Positions 36,369 to 44,509 of a stretch of 64,000 nt of DNA are shown in pieces (positions within the stretch are counted from its first letter, which is position 1; each line of letters begins with the position of its first letter). This DNA is from Algicoccus sp048820935 (GTDB taxonomy: Bacteria; Pseudomonadota; Gammaproteobacteria; Burkholderiales; Burkholderiaceae_B). Below the pieces are notes generated by a model, which was not told where the DNA came from, did not search any database, and was given only the letters and a program-made list of their open reading frames with translations. The position numbers and the translations under genes are program-made. Where the stretch lies: contig NZ_JBMERD010000007.1 of the NCBI RefSeq assembly GCF_048820935.1, positions 110,861 to 174,860 on the forward strand. The letters run 5' to 3'.

Positions 36369-36638
36369 ATGTCTAAACAGGTTGTTTTCACAATGAAATT
36401 AGAATCAGAGTTATGCGAAAACTTCATGGCCGAAGCCGCCAATGAAGACCGATCAGCGTCCCAGATCATGCACGAACTGATGCGCAACTACATCGCACAG
36501 CGTCAAGAAGCCCGTGAATACGATGATTATCTCCGTGAAAAGGTGGAGTTGGGGCGTGCCTCAATGCGTGCAGGATTAGGTCGTTCAAATGATGAGGTTG
36601 AAGCTATCTTTGCTGCCAAACGTAAAGCGATAGGTTGA
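36369..36638 (+). CDS. Ribbon-helix-helix antitoxin
   Basis: An 89-residue protein with an N-terminal ribbon-helix-helix (KQVVFTMKLESELCENFMAEAANEDRSASQIMHELMRNYI) and a charged C-terminal helix (EKVELGRASMRAGLGRSNDEVEAIFAAKRK), the usual antitoxin layout. AGGAG lies about seven bases before ATG 36369. The partner toxin gene follows directly but is broken, so this is an orphan antitoxin. It probably still represses its own promoter. Confidence 0.87.
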   Translation: MSKQVVFTMKLESELCENFMAEAANEDRSASQIMHELMRNYIAQRQEAREYDDYLREKVELGRASMRAGLGRSNDEVEAIFAAKRKAIG

Positions 36639-36640
36639 TC

Positions 36641-36910
36641 TTGCTGATTATCTAGACACCGAGCGCTAAGAAAGACCGGATGGAGATTTGGAACCACATC
36701 GCAACAAACAATCCACACGCAGTGTCTCGTATGGATGCAGTTTTTCAGTAATGCGGCTAAGCATCCAAAGCTCGGAAAATCAGAAAAGATCATTGGAATT
36801 CGCGAATTAATTCCTTATAAAACTTTCGTCTTGTATATGAAATTCACGACGAAAAAGCTTGGGTGATCACTCTAATGCACACGGTAAGGCTGTGGCCCCC
36901 GATGAAATAA
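36641..36910 (+). pseudogene. Broken RelE/ParE-family toxin gene
   Basis: Begins two bases after the antitoxin stop. Frame one reads LLII-stop-TPSAKKDRMEIWNH ... AVSRMDAVF, with TAG at 36653 where a Trp codon (TGG) is expected. A shift then gives SNAAKHPKLGKSEKIIGIRELIPYKTF, and another gives YEIHDEKAWVITLMHTVRLWPP, ending at TAA 36908. All three pieces match the order of RelE/ParE toxins (EIW, HPKLGR, GTRELIPH, LVYEI, HTARLWP). One nonsense mutation and at least two indels show clear loss of function. Confidence 0.85.
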
Positions 36911-36949
36911 TTTCAGCAGATGTGTGAATTTTTCTGATCTATTGAAACA

Positions 36950-37122
36950 GCATAAGTCATCGATTGAACAACTTATGCCGTCATTTGGATCAACTTATAC
37001 CAACAGCTACACGCGATTGTAGAGGCACCCATAAGATGAGAATTCTCACTCTTTAAAAACAATGACTTATAGAATTCTAATAACCATGAATGGACTCCGT
37101 TGTCCTCATAAGCTGAGAATCC
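36950..37122. repeat. Cluster of CATAAGnTGAGAATC-type short repeats, left edge of accessory block
   Basis: Four related units lie here: ATTGAACAACTTATGCC (36963-36979) and GGATCAACTTATACC (36987-37001) in one orientation, CCCATAAGATGAGAATTC (37028-37045) and CTCATAAGCTGAGAATCC (37105-37122) in the other. GCATAAG (36950-36956) with CTTATGC (36972-36978) forms an inverted pair. The same unit recurs, inverted, at 46173-46210. The 470-nt gap 36911-37379 holds no gene. Confidence 0.6.
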
Positions 37123-37379
37123 TCTCCCGCCTGACCTCTGATCCTTGCATGGAAAGCACCTCTCCAAGGAGCTCCCATTAGCCGATCAAATTTTCTGTAT
37201 TCCAACGCCCCTGGGGTGAAGACCTTACTCTAAAAGGCGTTGCCCAGATTCTGAAGGTGAATTTCATTAACATTCACTGTCTCATCCTGTCACCCATGAA
37301 ATTTCTTACCAGGATATAAAACTCCAGAATCAAAAAGAGCCCTGAGGACGGGTTCGTCCGGGATCGTCAGGATCGGTGA

Positions 37380-37569
37380 TCACCTCCGGTTAGCCTTGGC
37401 CTGCGCCACCACCAGCCTTCCCAGATCAGACACTCGTAACAGACCGCCCCGACGCAAACCGTTTGGAAGGGGTAAAGCACCGACCACTTCTACCGCCTCA
37501 CCCAAGTTTCGTGCAAGGGCTGAGGCTCTGGTGTCCAGGGCTTTTGCCAAATCTGAATCACCCCGGGTT
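37380..37569 (-). pseudogene. C-terminal gene fragment cut by the IS3 element
   Basis: About 60 codons remain, reading TRGDSDLAKALDTRASALAR, NLGEAVEVVGALPLPNGLRR and GGLLRVSDLGRLVVAQAKAN, ending in RR-stop. The 5' part is missing: the frame runs straight into the IS3 left end at 37570. The composition is G/C-rich compared with the flanking chromosome, which suggests foreign origin. The family is not recognised. Confidence 0.55.
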
Positions 37570-37614
37570 TGAACTGACCCCCAGAAGTTGGACACACTAA
37601 CCTGGGAGAGATAC

Positions 37615-38157
37615 ATGTCAAAATATGACGTTGCCTTCAAACTGAAGGTCGTTCAGCACTTTCTATCAGAAGGTGGGGGACACAAGCGACTGGCAAAGGA
37701 GTATGGAATACCAGAAGAAAAAATACGCACATGGACGAGTCGGTACCAGTTTCACGGGTTGAACGGATTAAGCCCTAAACGCAGTTCTTATAGCGCTCAG
37801 TTCAAGCTTGATGTACTGTATCGGCAGGAGCGTGAGCAATTGTCGAGTCGGCAGGTGGCTGCCATCTACGATATTCGTAATCCCAATCAGGTTGTTGTCT
37901 GGCGAAAGGCCTTTGAGCAAGGTGGCTTTGCGGCGCTTCAGAACCCAAACCGGAGGCATTCTGACATGGCTGAAGAACAACCGCCATCAGGCCTATTACC
38001 TCGGCATTCAGAGGCGCAGGCCCTGAGTTCTGTGCTGTCGTTGCAGGAAGAGAATGAACGACTGCGTGCCGAGGTGGCTTATTTAAAAAAGTTGCACGCC
38101 TTAATCCTGGAGAGGAAGTCAGCCGCGCTGAGAAAGCATCCCTCATTCGTAGATTAA
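37615..38157 (+). CDS. IS3 transposase OrfA (HTH protein)
   Basis: 180 residues: two helix-turn-helix segments (SKYDVAFKLKVVQHFLSEGG ... RLAKEYGIPEEKIRTWTSRY; then FKLDVLYRQEREQLSSRQVAAIYDI) and a leucine-zipper-like coiled coil (LQEENERLRAEVAYLKKLHAL). It binds the IS ends. ATG 37615 follows GGGAGAG. Inside it, A-AAA-AAG at 38085-38091 is in the right phase for -1 ribosomal frameshifting; the shifted frame joins orfB without a stop, giving the full OrfAB transposase. Confidence 0.92.
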   Translation: MSKYDVAFKLKVVQHFLSEGGGHKRLAKEYGIPEEKIRTWTSRYQFHGLNGLSPKRSSYSAQFKLDVLYRQEREQLSSRQVAAIYDIRNPNQVVVWRKAFEQGGFAALQNPNRRHSDMAEEQPPSGLLPRHSEAQALSSVLSLQEENERLRAEVAYLKKLHALILERKSAALRKHPSFVD

Positions 38158-38171
38158 GGCACGATCATAAG

Positions 38172-38981
38172 TTGTCACTTTTGCTTCAGGTCGCAGGTCT
38201 GTCGCGCAGCACCTTCTATTATCAATGCCAGATCCTCTCGAATCCTGAGAGGCATTCAGCGCTTAAGCAGGATATCCGTGCCGTTTATGAGAAGCACAAA
38301 GGACGATATGGGTATCGCCGCGTCACGGCCGACCTGTGCAAGTCGGGGCGACGCGTCAATCTTAAGACGGTACAACGCCTTATGCACGAACTGGGGCTCA
38401 AAGCATTGATTCGTGTAAAAAAGCGCTGTGTGCCCTCAGGGCAAGAAGAGGGGAGCGTGCCCAATCTTCTCCAACAAGATTTCAGCGCCCTTGCACCCAA
38501 TGAGAAGTGGGTCACCGATATGACTGAATTCAATGTGAAGGGACAGAAGCTACATCTGTCGGCGTGCATGGACTTGTATGGCGGAGAGGTCATCGCGTGG
38601 CGTACCAGCACAAGACCTATGTTTGAATTAGCGATGATGACCCTTGAAGATGCTCTTGAGCGGCTCAACTCGGGGGAGCGCCCCGTCTTGCATTCGGATC
38701 AGGGGTGGCACTATAAAATGCGCCCGTTTCGTGCACTAATCGCCCAGTCCGGGATTACCCAAAGTATGTCCCGGAAAGGCAACTGCTTTGACAACGCAGT
38801 GATTGAGAGCTTCTTCGGAACGGTGAAAGAGGAGTTCTTCCGCCTGGCCAAATGTGAGACGCTTAAACAACTGGAAGACGGTTTACGTGACTATATCCAT
38901 TACTATAATCAGGAGCGGATCAAGCTGAAATTAAATGGGCTCAGTCCGGTTCAGTTTCGGCTTCAGAATACTGAAATGTAA
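38172..38981 (+). CDS. IS3 transposase OrfB (DDE integrase domain)
   Basis: 269 residues from a TTG; in the cell probably made mainly as the C-terminal part of OrfAB by -1 frameshift. It has the HTH_21 region (YEKHKGRYGYRRVTADL) and an rve core with the DDE triad: D in WVTDMTEF, D in LHSDQGWHY, E in NAVIESFFGTVKEEF, then YYNQERI. No internal damage, so the element may be active. Similarity is to the IS150 subgroup. Confidence 0.93.
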   Translation: MSLLLQVAGLSRSTFYYQCQILSNPERHSALKQDIRAVYEKHKGRYGYRRVTADLCKSGRRVNLKTVQRLMHELGLKALIRVKKRCVPSGQEEGSVPNLLQQDFSALAPNEKWVTDMTEFNVKGQKLHLSACMDLYGGEVIAWRTSTRPMFELAMMTLEDALERLNSGERPVLHSDQGWHYKMRPFRALIAQSGITQSMSRKGNCFDNAVIESFFGTVKEEFFRLAKCETLKQLEDGLRDYIHYYNQERIKLKLNGLSPVQFRLQNTEM

Positions 38982-39015
38982 AAACAAAAACGTCCAACTT
39001 CTGGGGGTCAGTTCA

Positions 39016-39337
39016 TTCCCGGTGTGATTCAATGCAGTCACAAGCGTAGACGTTGAGCAAGAACAAGTTTCATGAAACACTAGTTCCTTGCGCAAAAAAC
39101 ATAACCACCCACCGACCCATAGCAAGGTTCCAAAACCAAACGGTGGGTATATTGGTGGGTATAATATTAAAAAATATGCCTACCCAGCATAACCTATTGA
39201 TTATGCATAATTAATATTCTTACTCGCTATTCAAGCGCAGAATATTGAGTGATGTCAACGGGTATCCACCAACGTCCTGAAAGCCAATAAAATCAGGGAT
39301 TGAAGAAATTTCATAAGCACATAAAAGGACTTACGCG
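39016..39337. other. Gene-free stretch right of IS3 with att-like repeats
   Basis: 322 nt without a gene. It holds ACCCACCG (near 39107) and CGGTGGGT (near 39140) as an inverted pair, followed by GGTGGGTATATTGGTGGGTA, a pattern I associate with the arm region upstream of phage-type integrase genes. No integrase remains. This is a weak call; it may be a relic attachment region. Confidence 0.35.
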
Positions 39338-39883
39338 ATGAAACTGAATCAAGCGCCTATCCTTGCAGCATTCGGACTTGCGTTTTGCATGGCGCAGCCT
39401 GCGCTGGCTCAAATCGCAAGAACGCCGGTTGGTGCGGTCAACGCCACCATCGATGGCACACCCTATGCAGGCGAAACGCTCGATGTGCCGTCCGAGGGAA
39501 CGTCGACGGCCGAATTCCGATCCTTCGGTCCGACAGCGTCCCTCTCTATTCAGGCTCACGACCCTGAGGCCGAGAGCATTATGCGCAACGTCCTATCGAT
39601 CAAGATTTCGCTGATGGGCAGTGACGCCTCGGCCTCCATCATGGATGCGTCCGTTTCCTGGTGGCCGGATGGTATGAGCAAGCCCTTCTATCTCAGTGAG
39701 GATAGCGGGACGGCCCCCGAGGTCGTCTTTGATGCACTGTCTCTGGAAGACGGGGCTTCCACTGCTCAGGGCAGTTTTTCGGCTATTGTCTGCCGCAAGG
39801 ACAGCATGTTTGCGGAGGCTGATACGAGCGATTGCCGGCAGGTCGAGGGCACGTTCGATACCCCATTACGCAAGGCCGATTGA
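39338..39883 (+). CDS. Secreted hypothetical protein of foreign composition
   Basis: 181 residues with a clean signal peptide (MKLNQAPILAAFGLAFCMAQPALA-Q). The mature part is acidic, rich in Ser, Ala and Asp, with SWWPDGMSKPFYLSEDSG and two late cysteines (IVCRKD and SDCRQVEG) that could pair. Codon use is more G/C-rich than the surrounding genome and recalls alphaproteobacteria. AAGGA lies eight bases before the ATG. Family not recognised; recent transfer is inferred. Confidence 0.72.
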   Translation: MKLNQAPILAAFGLAFCMAQPALAQIARTPVGAVNATIDGTPYAGETLDVPSEGTSTAEFRSFGPTASLSIQAHDPEAESIMRNVLSIKISLMGSDASASIMDASVSWWPDGMSKPFYLSEDSGTAPEVVFDALSLEDGASTAQGSFSAIVCRKDSMFAEADTSDCRQVEGTFDTPLRKAD

Positions 39884-40143
39884 GCCGGAGAACTTTGCCG
39901 ACACGTCGGTATCGGGCGCTCTGGAAAGGGGATGTATGGTAGGCAATCGGACGGTGACGACGTGGTTGAAGCGGTGCGCGCTCATCGGATGATGTGCGAG
40001 GAGCCGGATGTCGTTCATGTGGTCGAAACCGAACCCTTGAATGGGCGCGAGAACGTAATCCTCGCGGAGGCGGATTTCTTCGTCGAATTCAGCGATGCGA
40101 TAGCAGAGGGTAGTCTCGGTCCCAGCACGGTCATCATGACGAC

Positions 40144-40332
40144 GCTGAATATTGATACGGCGGGAATAGGCCCCGGAAAGATCACCGACCAATTTTTCGA
40201 AAGACGGTGGATTCTGGAACGGGTCAATCTCCAGGATCGCAATCAGCGTTTGCACTTTGGGTTTGAAGCCAGCCGCGGCAACCTTTTCGCATCTTTGAGC
40301 GCCGCTTTTGCAAAGACAACTTCCCAAGTCAC
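40144..40332 (-). pseudogene. yoeB: Broken YoeB/Txe-type toxin gene
   Basis: Starts at GTG 40332, overlapping the antitoxin stop. It reads VTWEVVFAKAALKDAK; one missing A in GCGAAAAGG shifts the frame, which then gives KVAAAGFKPKVQTLIAILEI, DPFQNPPSFEKLVGDLSGAY and SRRINIQ, an excellent match to YoeB/Txe toxins. After INIQ (40144) similarity stops: the HRLVYQV...MWTHYE end is missing and unrelated G/C-rich sequence continues to about 39884. Frameshift plus lost catalytic end make it non-functional. Confidence 0.82.
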
Positions 40333-40562
40333 CAGTCCAGTTCCTTAGTACTCTTTTCCAGGGGCTCTGCCATTCCCTCTTTAATGGATTCGCGCATACC
40401 CGGCACAGAGGTCAGATACAGCGTCTCTTGGATGGCATCCCAATCGGTTTCCGAGATCAGCACGGCGCTTGTACGCTTGCCAGCAATTCGAATCGGCTGA
40501 TGAGACTCGACGGTTTGGTCAATGAGGCGGTACAGGTTTGCCCGCGCCTCAGTTGCAGTTAT
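40329..40562 (-). pseudogene. yefM: YefM/Phd-type antitoxin gene with ATA start
   Basis: 77 codons reading ITATEARANLYRLIDQTVES, HQPIRIAGKRTSAVLISETD, WDAIQETLYLTSVPGMRESI and KEGMAEPLEKSTKELDW: a full-length YefM antitoxin. At the start position, seven bases after GGAG, the codon is ATA where family members have ATG, so translation should be weak or absent. It overlaps the toxin gene by four bases, the normal yefM-yoeB layout. It may be a single-base start loss or a rare ATA start. Confidence 0.8.
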
Positions 40563-40697
40563 GGCGGTTCTCCAAATACTTCTATGTCAGGCTCGATACG
40601 CAACGGGTCCCGAATGGACGTGGTGCATCTCAATCCTGAAAGGGGGCACACAACGCCCCACATGTCTGAAACAAAACTCAAGCGGGCGGCTTTAGTT

Positions 40698-41051
40698 TTA
40701 CTTACAGGCGACAAGTAGGTTGACAATCACCGACTCCTTCGGATCACTTGTGTCGAAGTCGTGTGAATTGTCAGCACGCTGCTTGACGAACCGACCGATT
40801 TGCAGAGCCGCTGCCGCACGAATATGGCGGGGCTCGCTTTTGTCGCTAACGGTTTGCAAACTTGTGCGAACCCGCGCAGATGCAAAGTTGGTACTTTCGC
40901 TCTGATACAAAATCATCAACAGGTCGTCACCGAAAAAATTATTAAGGGGCATATCCAGTTCTTCGATATCCTCTGCAGATACACTACGTGCCATTCGTCT
41001 GCGCCTACGCATGTCGTTGGTGGCGGTATCGAAGGGGTTTTCTTGGCTCAT
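40698..41051 (-). CDS. Hypothetical protein, second gene of an accessory pair
   Basis: 117 residues starting MSQENPFDTATNDMRRRRRM, with an acidic middle (SAEDIEELDMPLNNFFGDDLL) and helical AAALQIGRFVKQRAD. Its ATG overlaps the stop of the upstream gene (ATGA at 41051-41048), so translation is coupled. No family recognised. Context (TA remnants, IS66, helicase fragment) marks it as accessory. Confidence 0.62.
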   Translation of the reverse strand: MSQENPFDTATNDMRRRRRMARSVSAEDIEELDMPLNNFFGDDLLMILYQSESTNFASARVRTSLQTVSDKSEPRHIRAAAALQIGRFVKQRADNSHDFDTSDPKESVIVNLLVACK

Positions 41052-41458
41052 AATGACTCGTCCTCCAGGAGCGCTCGTTGCGCAAGACATGATGCGCATA
41101 GCGCGGTCATCACATTTCGTATGGCGTGACGCTGCGCGGGTTGTCCGCATTGTTCGCATATTTGGGAGCTCGCGTCTTCAGCCGAGCGGATCGCTGTAGT
41201 GATGCGAGTAGCGAGCGCCTGGCTCATGCTGGCGTACCGACAGTAAAAACGTAACGCACCAAATTTTTCTTTGACCTGCAATGTGCTGACGCTGGCATCC
41301 GGCTCTTCAAGCAGCAGCGTGTTTATCGTTTCGCACAGATCTTCCAGGAGTGCACACCAACCGTCCCCGTGCTCAAATCCCCACGGCAAAGGGCCTGCCG
41401 CGAAGACTCGGGGATAGCGACTGGGTAAAGCACACAAACGAGCGCGATCCTCGGACAT
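41048..41458 (-). CDS. Hypothetical protein with zinc-ribbon-like CxxC motifs
   Basis: 136 residues. The middle (GFEHGDGWCALLEDLCETI, VKEKFGALRFY) resembles short proteins found in prophages and plasmids, and the end has CEQCGQPA and CASCLAQR, likely one metal site. GGAG lies six bases before ATG 41458. First gene of a coupled pair. Function unknown. Confidence 0.68.
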   Translation of the reverse strand: MSEDRARLCALPSRYPRVFAAGPLPWGFEHGDGWCALLEDLCETINTLLLEEPDASVSTLQVKEKFGALRFYCRYASMSQALATRITTAIRSAEDASSQICEQCGQPAQRHAIRNVMTALCASCLAQRALLEDESL

Positions 41459-42017
41459 ATCGGTCTCCGATTAAAAAATAACGAGGAAATAAAGCGCCGT
41501 GCGCACGACGTGTGTGAAGATGTTGTGCGTACCTACGTACGCAGACACCTTAAGAAAAATGTAGCGCAATTATTTGACGAAAAACGAACTGTGCAATAAA
41601 CCTAGATGTTTTTTGAAAAATAAATTTCGGAAATCAATCGAACGTTGCACAAAAGCGACGAAAATCGGGTTTCGTGACCCCTTTTCTGGCAAGTGAGCGA
41701 ATGCATTGATGCTCACCGCGTACGTCGAGGAGCAGGTGGCGGCAGTGCTCTATGACTTGTATCTACAGGTGAGGATGTGGGAGTAAGATGGCAGACGACG
41801 ACAGTCGTAGGAAGCAATGTGCGAGACAAATCATATTGTCCTGCGGAGCGTTTTACTAGATGTTGGCGGAATTCATGGTTGCCGTAACGTGGTGACGACC
41901 CGCTTTCGCTCGTATCGGATTGAAAATTTCCGTGGTTCTTGCCTTGCAGAGCGCTCCAAGGCTGTTCGCTGGGTATCTTCGTGACTTCTAACTCTATAGA
42001 GGAACGCTCAATGCAAC
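41459..42017. other. Gene-free stretch left of IS66
   Basis: About 560 nt between the accessory pair and the IS66 left end. No ORF with coding character, RNA gene or clear terminator is visible. An inverted pair TACGTACG-type motif occurs near 41530. It should contain the promoter of the 41458 gene, but no consensus boxes stand out. Confidence 0.4.
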
Positions 42018-42104
42018 GTAAGCGGTACGAGATCGGCGTGATGGTGCTACGCGTTAGAAAGTATCAAACTGTTGGGCATGATCAACTTTTATTAGTTTTA
42101 GAAC

Positions 42105-42434
42105 ATGTCCATAAAGAAACCACAAACCCCTCAAGTCCGCAGCTACGACGAGTGGTGCACGTTGATGCGCCAGTACGAAGCTGAAAACACCACCATCAAA
42201 GCCTTTTGCCAGCAAAGGAAGATCGTAGAATCAACCTTCTACAGATGGCTATCCGTGCTGCGTAATGACGGGGTGATCTCACAGCCTAGTCAGAGCAATG
42301 CCGTTCAGTCTGAAGTACCGCCCAAGTCATCTGATTTTTTAGACATTGGTGCTATTAATTTAAACCAGTCATCGAGTCTGGAGTTACGACTGGATCTTGG
42401 AGATGGCGTGGTTCTCACGCTGTCACGCCGCTGA
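42105..42434 (+). CDS. tnpA: IS66 TnpA
   Basis: 109 residues, helix-turn-helix protein of IS66 elements (YDEWCTLMRQYEAENTTIKA, FCQQRKIVESTFYRWLSVLR; late LELRLDLGDGVVLTLSRR). It helps transposition with TnpB. Its TGA overlaps the tnpB ATG (42432-42436). Confidence 0.88.
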   Translation: MSIKKPQTPQVRSYDEWCTLMRQYEAENTTIKAFCQQRKIVESTFYRWLSVLRNDGVISQPSQSNAVQSEVPPKSSDFLDIGAINLNQSSSLELRLDLGDGVVLTLSRR

Positions 42435-42778
42435 TGTTTTTCCCTGAAGGCAACATCCAGGTTCACCTTTATGGTCAGCCTGTCGATATGCGTAAGTCCT
42501 TTGATGGTTTATACGCCACGGTCCGACATGCGATGCAGTTGAATCCGCTGTCTGGCGCATTGTTTGTATTTATCAATCGACGTGCCAATCAGATGAAGGT
42601 TCTGTACTGGGATCGAACAGGTTTCTGTATCTGGGCCAAGCGTTTGGAGCGTGGTCGATTTATTTCAAACTGGAACGAGATCACGTCCAGGGAGATTGAT
42701 TGGACGGCTTTAAAGCTACTTCTGGAAGGCATTGAGCCCAAGCGTCAGAAGTTGCGATTTCAACTCCCAAAGGTCTAG
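42434..42778 (+). CDS. tnpB: IS66 TnpB (Orf2)
   Basis: 114 residues, the well-conserved IS66 Orf2: VHLYGQPVDMRKSFDGLYA, FVFINRRANQMKVLYWDRTG, FCIWAKRLERGRF. Overlaps tnpA by one base (TGATG). Confidence 0.95.
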   Translation: MFFPEGNIQVHLYGQPVDMRKSFDGLYATVRHAMQLNPLSGALFVFINRRANQMKVLYWDRTGFCIWAKRLERGRFISNWNEITSREIDWTALKLLLEGIEPKRQKLRFQLPKV

Positions 42779-42855
42779 AAAATAATGTTCAAAATAGCTG
42801 AAAAATACGCATAAAACTCTTTCAAAAACAAGGAGATAATGGTATAATTTGACTC

Positions 42856-44460
42856 ATGAGTTCAGCGCAAAATACCGTCCCAACCGATTTAGTTTCCGGC
42901 ACATTCGTGACCCAGGAACAGGTGGCTGAACTCGCAAAATCAAACCAACTACTGCAACAGAATAATCAGCTTTTACAGCAGCAGATTGAGGCACTGACCG
43001 CACAGGTCGCATGGTTCAAACAACAAATCTTCGGCTCTAAGAGTGAGCGGCGCATCGAACAAGATGACACGTTGCAACTGAACTTGTTTGCTGATCTTGA
43101 ACCAACTACAGAACCTGAAGTGCCCGTTAAGGTCGTCGCTCAGCACAAACGTCGCGTGCGCTTTAAAGATGAGACCAATGAAGAGCCCGCTTTGTTCTTT
43201 GATGAAGACCGGGTCCCTGTTGAAGTCATTGAATTACCCAACCCAGAAATCAAAGGTTTGGCTCCTGAAGACTATGAGGTCATTGGGCACAAGACCACAC
43301 ACAAACTAGCGCAACGACCAGGTAGCTACGTCATCCTGAAATACATCCGTCCTGTGATTAAGGTTCGTCATACGCAAGCCATTCACTGCCCACCGGCTCC
43401 CGGTGGCGTGTTGGATAAAAGCCGAGCGGATGTGAGCTTTATTGCTGGGTTGTTAATTGACAAGATCGCTTGGCATCTGCCTTTGTACCGTCAACAACAA
43501 CGCATGACGGCAGCAGGCATCAAAGTTAGTCGAGGCTGGTTGACGAACCTATGTGCCAAGGCGAGTGAACTACTCAGCCCCATCTATGCGGCACAGCTCA
43601 AGTCCATCAGTCAAAGTCACGTCATCACCATGGACGAGACACATATCAAAGCGGGTCGGGAGGCTCCGCAAAAAATGAGGAGTGGTTTCTTCTGGCCCAT
43701 TTATGGTGACCAGGATGAGATCTGCTTTGAATACTTTGGCAATCGCAACCATGAGAACGTTGAGGCCGTCCTTGGGCGAGGATCTCGTTCTGGATCTGTC
43801 ATGCTCAGCGATGGCTATGGCGCCTATGCGACCTATGCCGCCAGCACCAGTATGACCCATGCTCAGTGTTGGGCTCACTGTCGGCGCGAGTTCATTAAAG
43901 CCGAAGAGGTTGAGCCAGACTTGGCGGCAATCGCCTTGAGTTATATCCGTGCCCTCTATGCTGTGGAAGAACGCATTGCCAAAGAAGACTTGCAAGGACA
44001 ACAGAAACTCGACTTCAGAATCGAACACGCACAACCCGTCGTGAAAGCGTTCTTCAAATGGGTCGAGGAATGTCTGTCGGATGTCACGCTCTTGCCCAGC
44101 AGCCCCTTTGCCAAAGCACTGGGCTATACCCATCCACGCAAAACGTCCTTGAGTGTCTTCCTGACGGATGCGGCTGTCCCATTGGACACGAACCACATTG
44201 AGCGCGCCATCAGGCCAATCGCAATAGGCAGGCGCAATTGGATGTTCGCTTGGACCGAACTCGGCGCAAAGCACATCGGCATCATGCAGAGCCTGATCTC
44301 CACATGCCGTTTGCACGGTATTGACCCGTACACCTATCTGGTCGATGTGCTGCAACGCGTTTCAATGCAGCCAGACAGCCAGGTTCACACCCTCACACCA
44401 AGGCTGTGGAAGCAGCACTTCGCTGACCAGCCCTTAACCTCGCAAGTCACAATAATCTGA
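42856..44460 (+). CDS. tnpC: IS66 transposase TnpC
   Basis: 534 residues. An N-terminal coiled coil (LLQQNNQLLQQQIEALTAQV), the WFKQQIFGSKSERR motif, a zinc-finger-like middle (QAIHCPPAPGG) and the catalytic domain: D in ITMDETHIK, D in MLSDGYGAYA, WAHCRREF, and the C-terminal E in NHIERAIRPIAIGRRNW. Intact, so the element may still move. Confidence 0.95.
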   Translation: MSSAQNTVPTDLVSGTFVTQEQVAELAKSNQLLQQNNQLLQQQIEALTAQVAWFKQQIFGSKSERRIEQDDTLQLNLFADLEPTTEPEVPVKVVAQHKRRVRFKDETNEEPALFFDEDRVPVEVIELPNPEIKGLAPEDYEVIGHKTTHKLAQRPGSYVILKYIRPVIKVRHTQAIHCPPAPGGVLDKSRADVSFIAGLLIDKIAWHLPLYRQQQRMTAAGIKVSRGWLTNLCAKASELLSPIYAAQLKSISQSHVITMDETHIKAGREAPQKMRSGFFWPIYGDQDEICFEYFGNRNHENVEAVLGRGSRSGSVMLSDGYGAYATYAASTSMTHAQCWAHCRREFIKAEEVEPDLAAIALSYIRALYAVEERIAKEDLQGQQKLDFRIEHAQPVVKAFFKWVEECLSDVTLLPSSPFAKALGYTHPRKTSLSVFLTDAAVPLDTNHIERAIRPIAIGRRNWMFAWTELGAKHIGIMQSLISTCRLHGIDPYTYLVDVLQRVSMQPDSQVHTLTPRLWKQHFADQPLTSQVTII

Positions 44461-44509
44461 CAGACAATATCCTGCTCAGCAAGTATGCATCATCTGACGT
44501 GCGGTGTCA

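Larger units (their letters stand above)
37570..39015 (+). mobile_element. IS3-family insertion sequence, apparently complete
   Basis: 1446 bp bounded by perfect 24-bp inverted repeats, left 37570-37593 (TGAACTGACCCCCAGAAG...) and right 38992-39015. It carries orfA and orfB in the usual -1 relation. No target duplication is visible next to the ends. Outward of both ends, the flanks share CCCGGnGTGATTCA in inverted orientation (37554-37567 and 39018-39031). Confidence 0.93.

Noticed and set aside
39932..40348. 138-codon plus-strand ORF opposite the yoeB remnant
   Set aside because: The minus strand clearly encodes YoeB/Txe sequence there; the plus-strand frame shows no family feature.
43570..44355. 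261-codon minus-strand ORF inside IS66 tnpC
   Set aside because: Shadow of the intact transposase frame.
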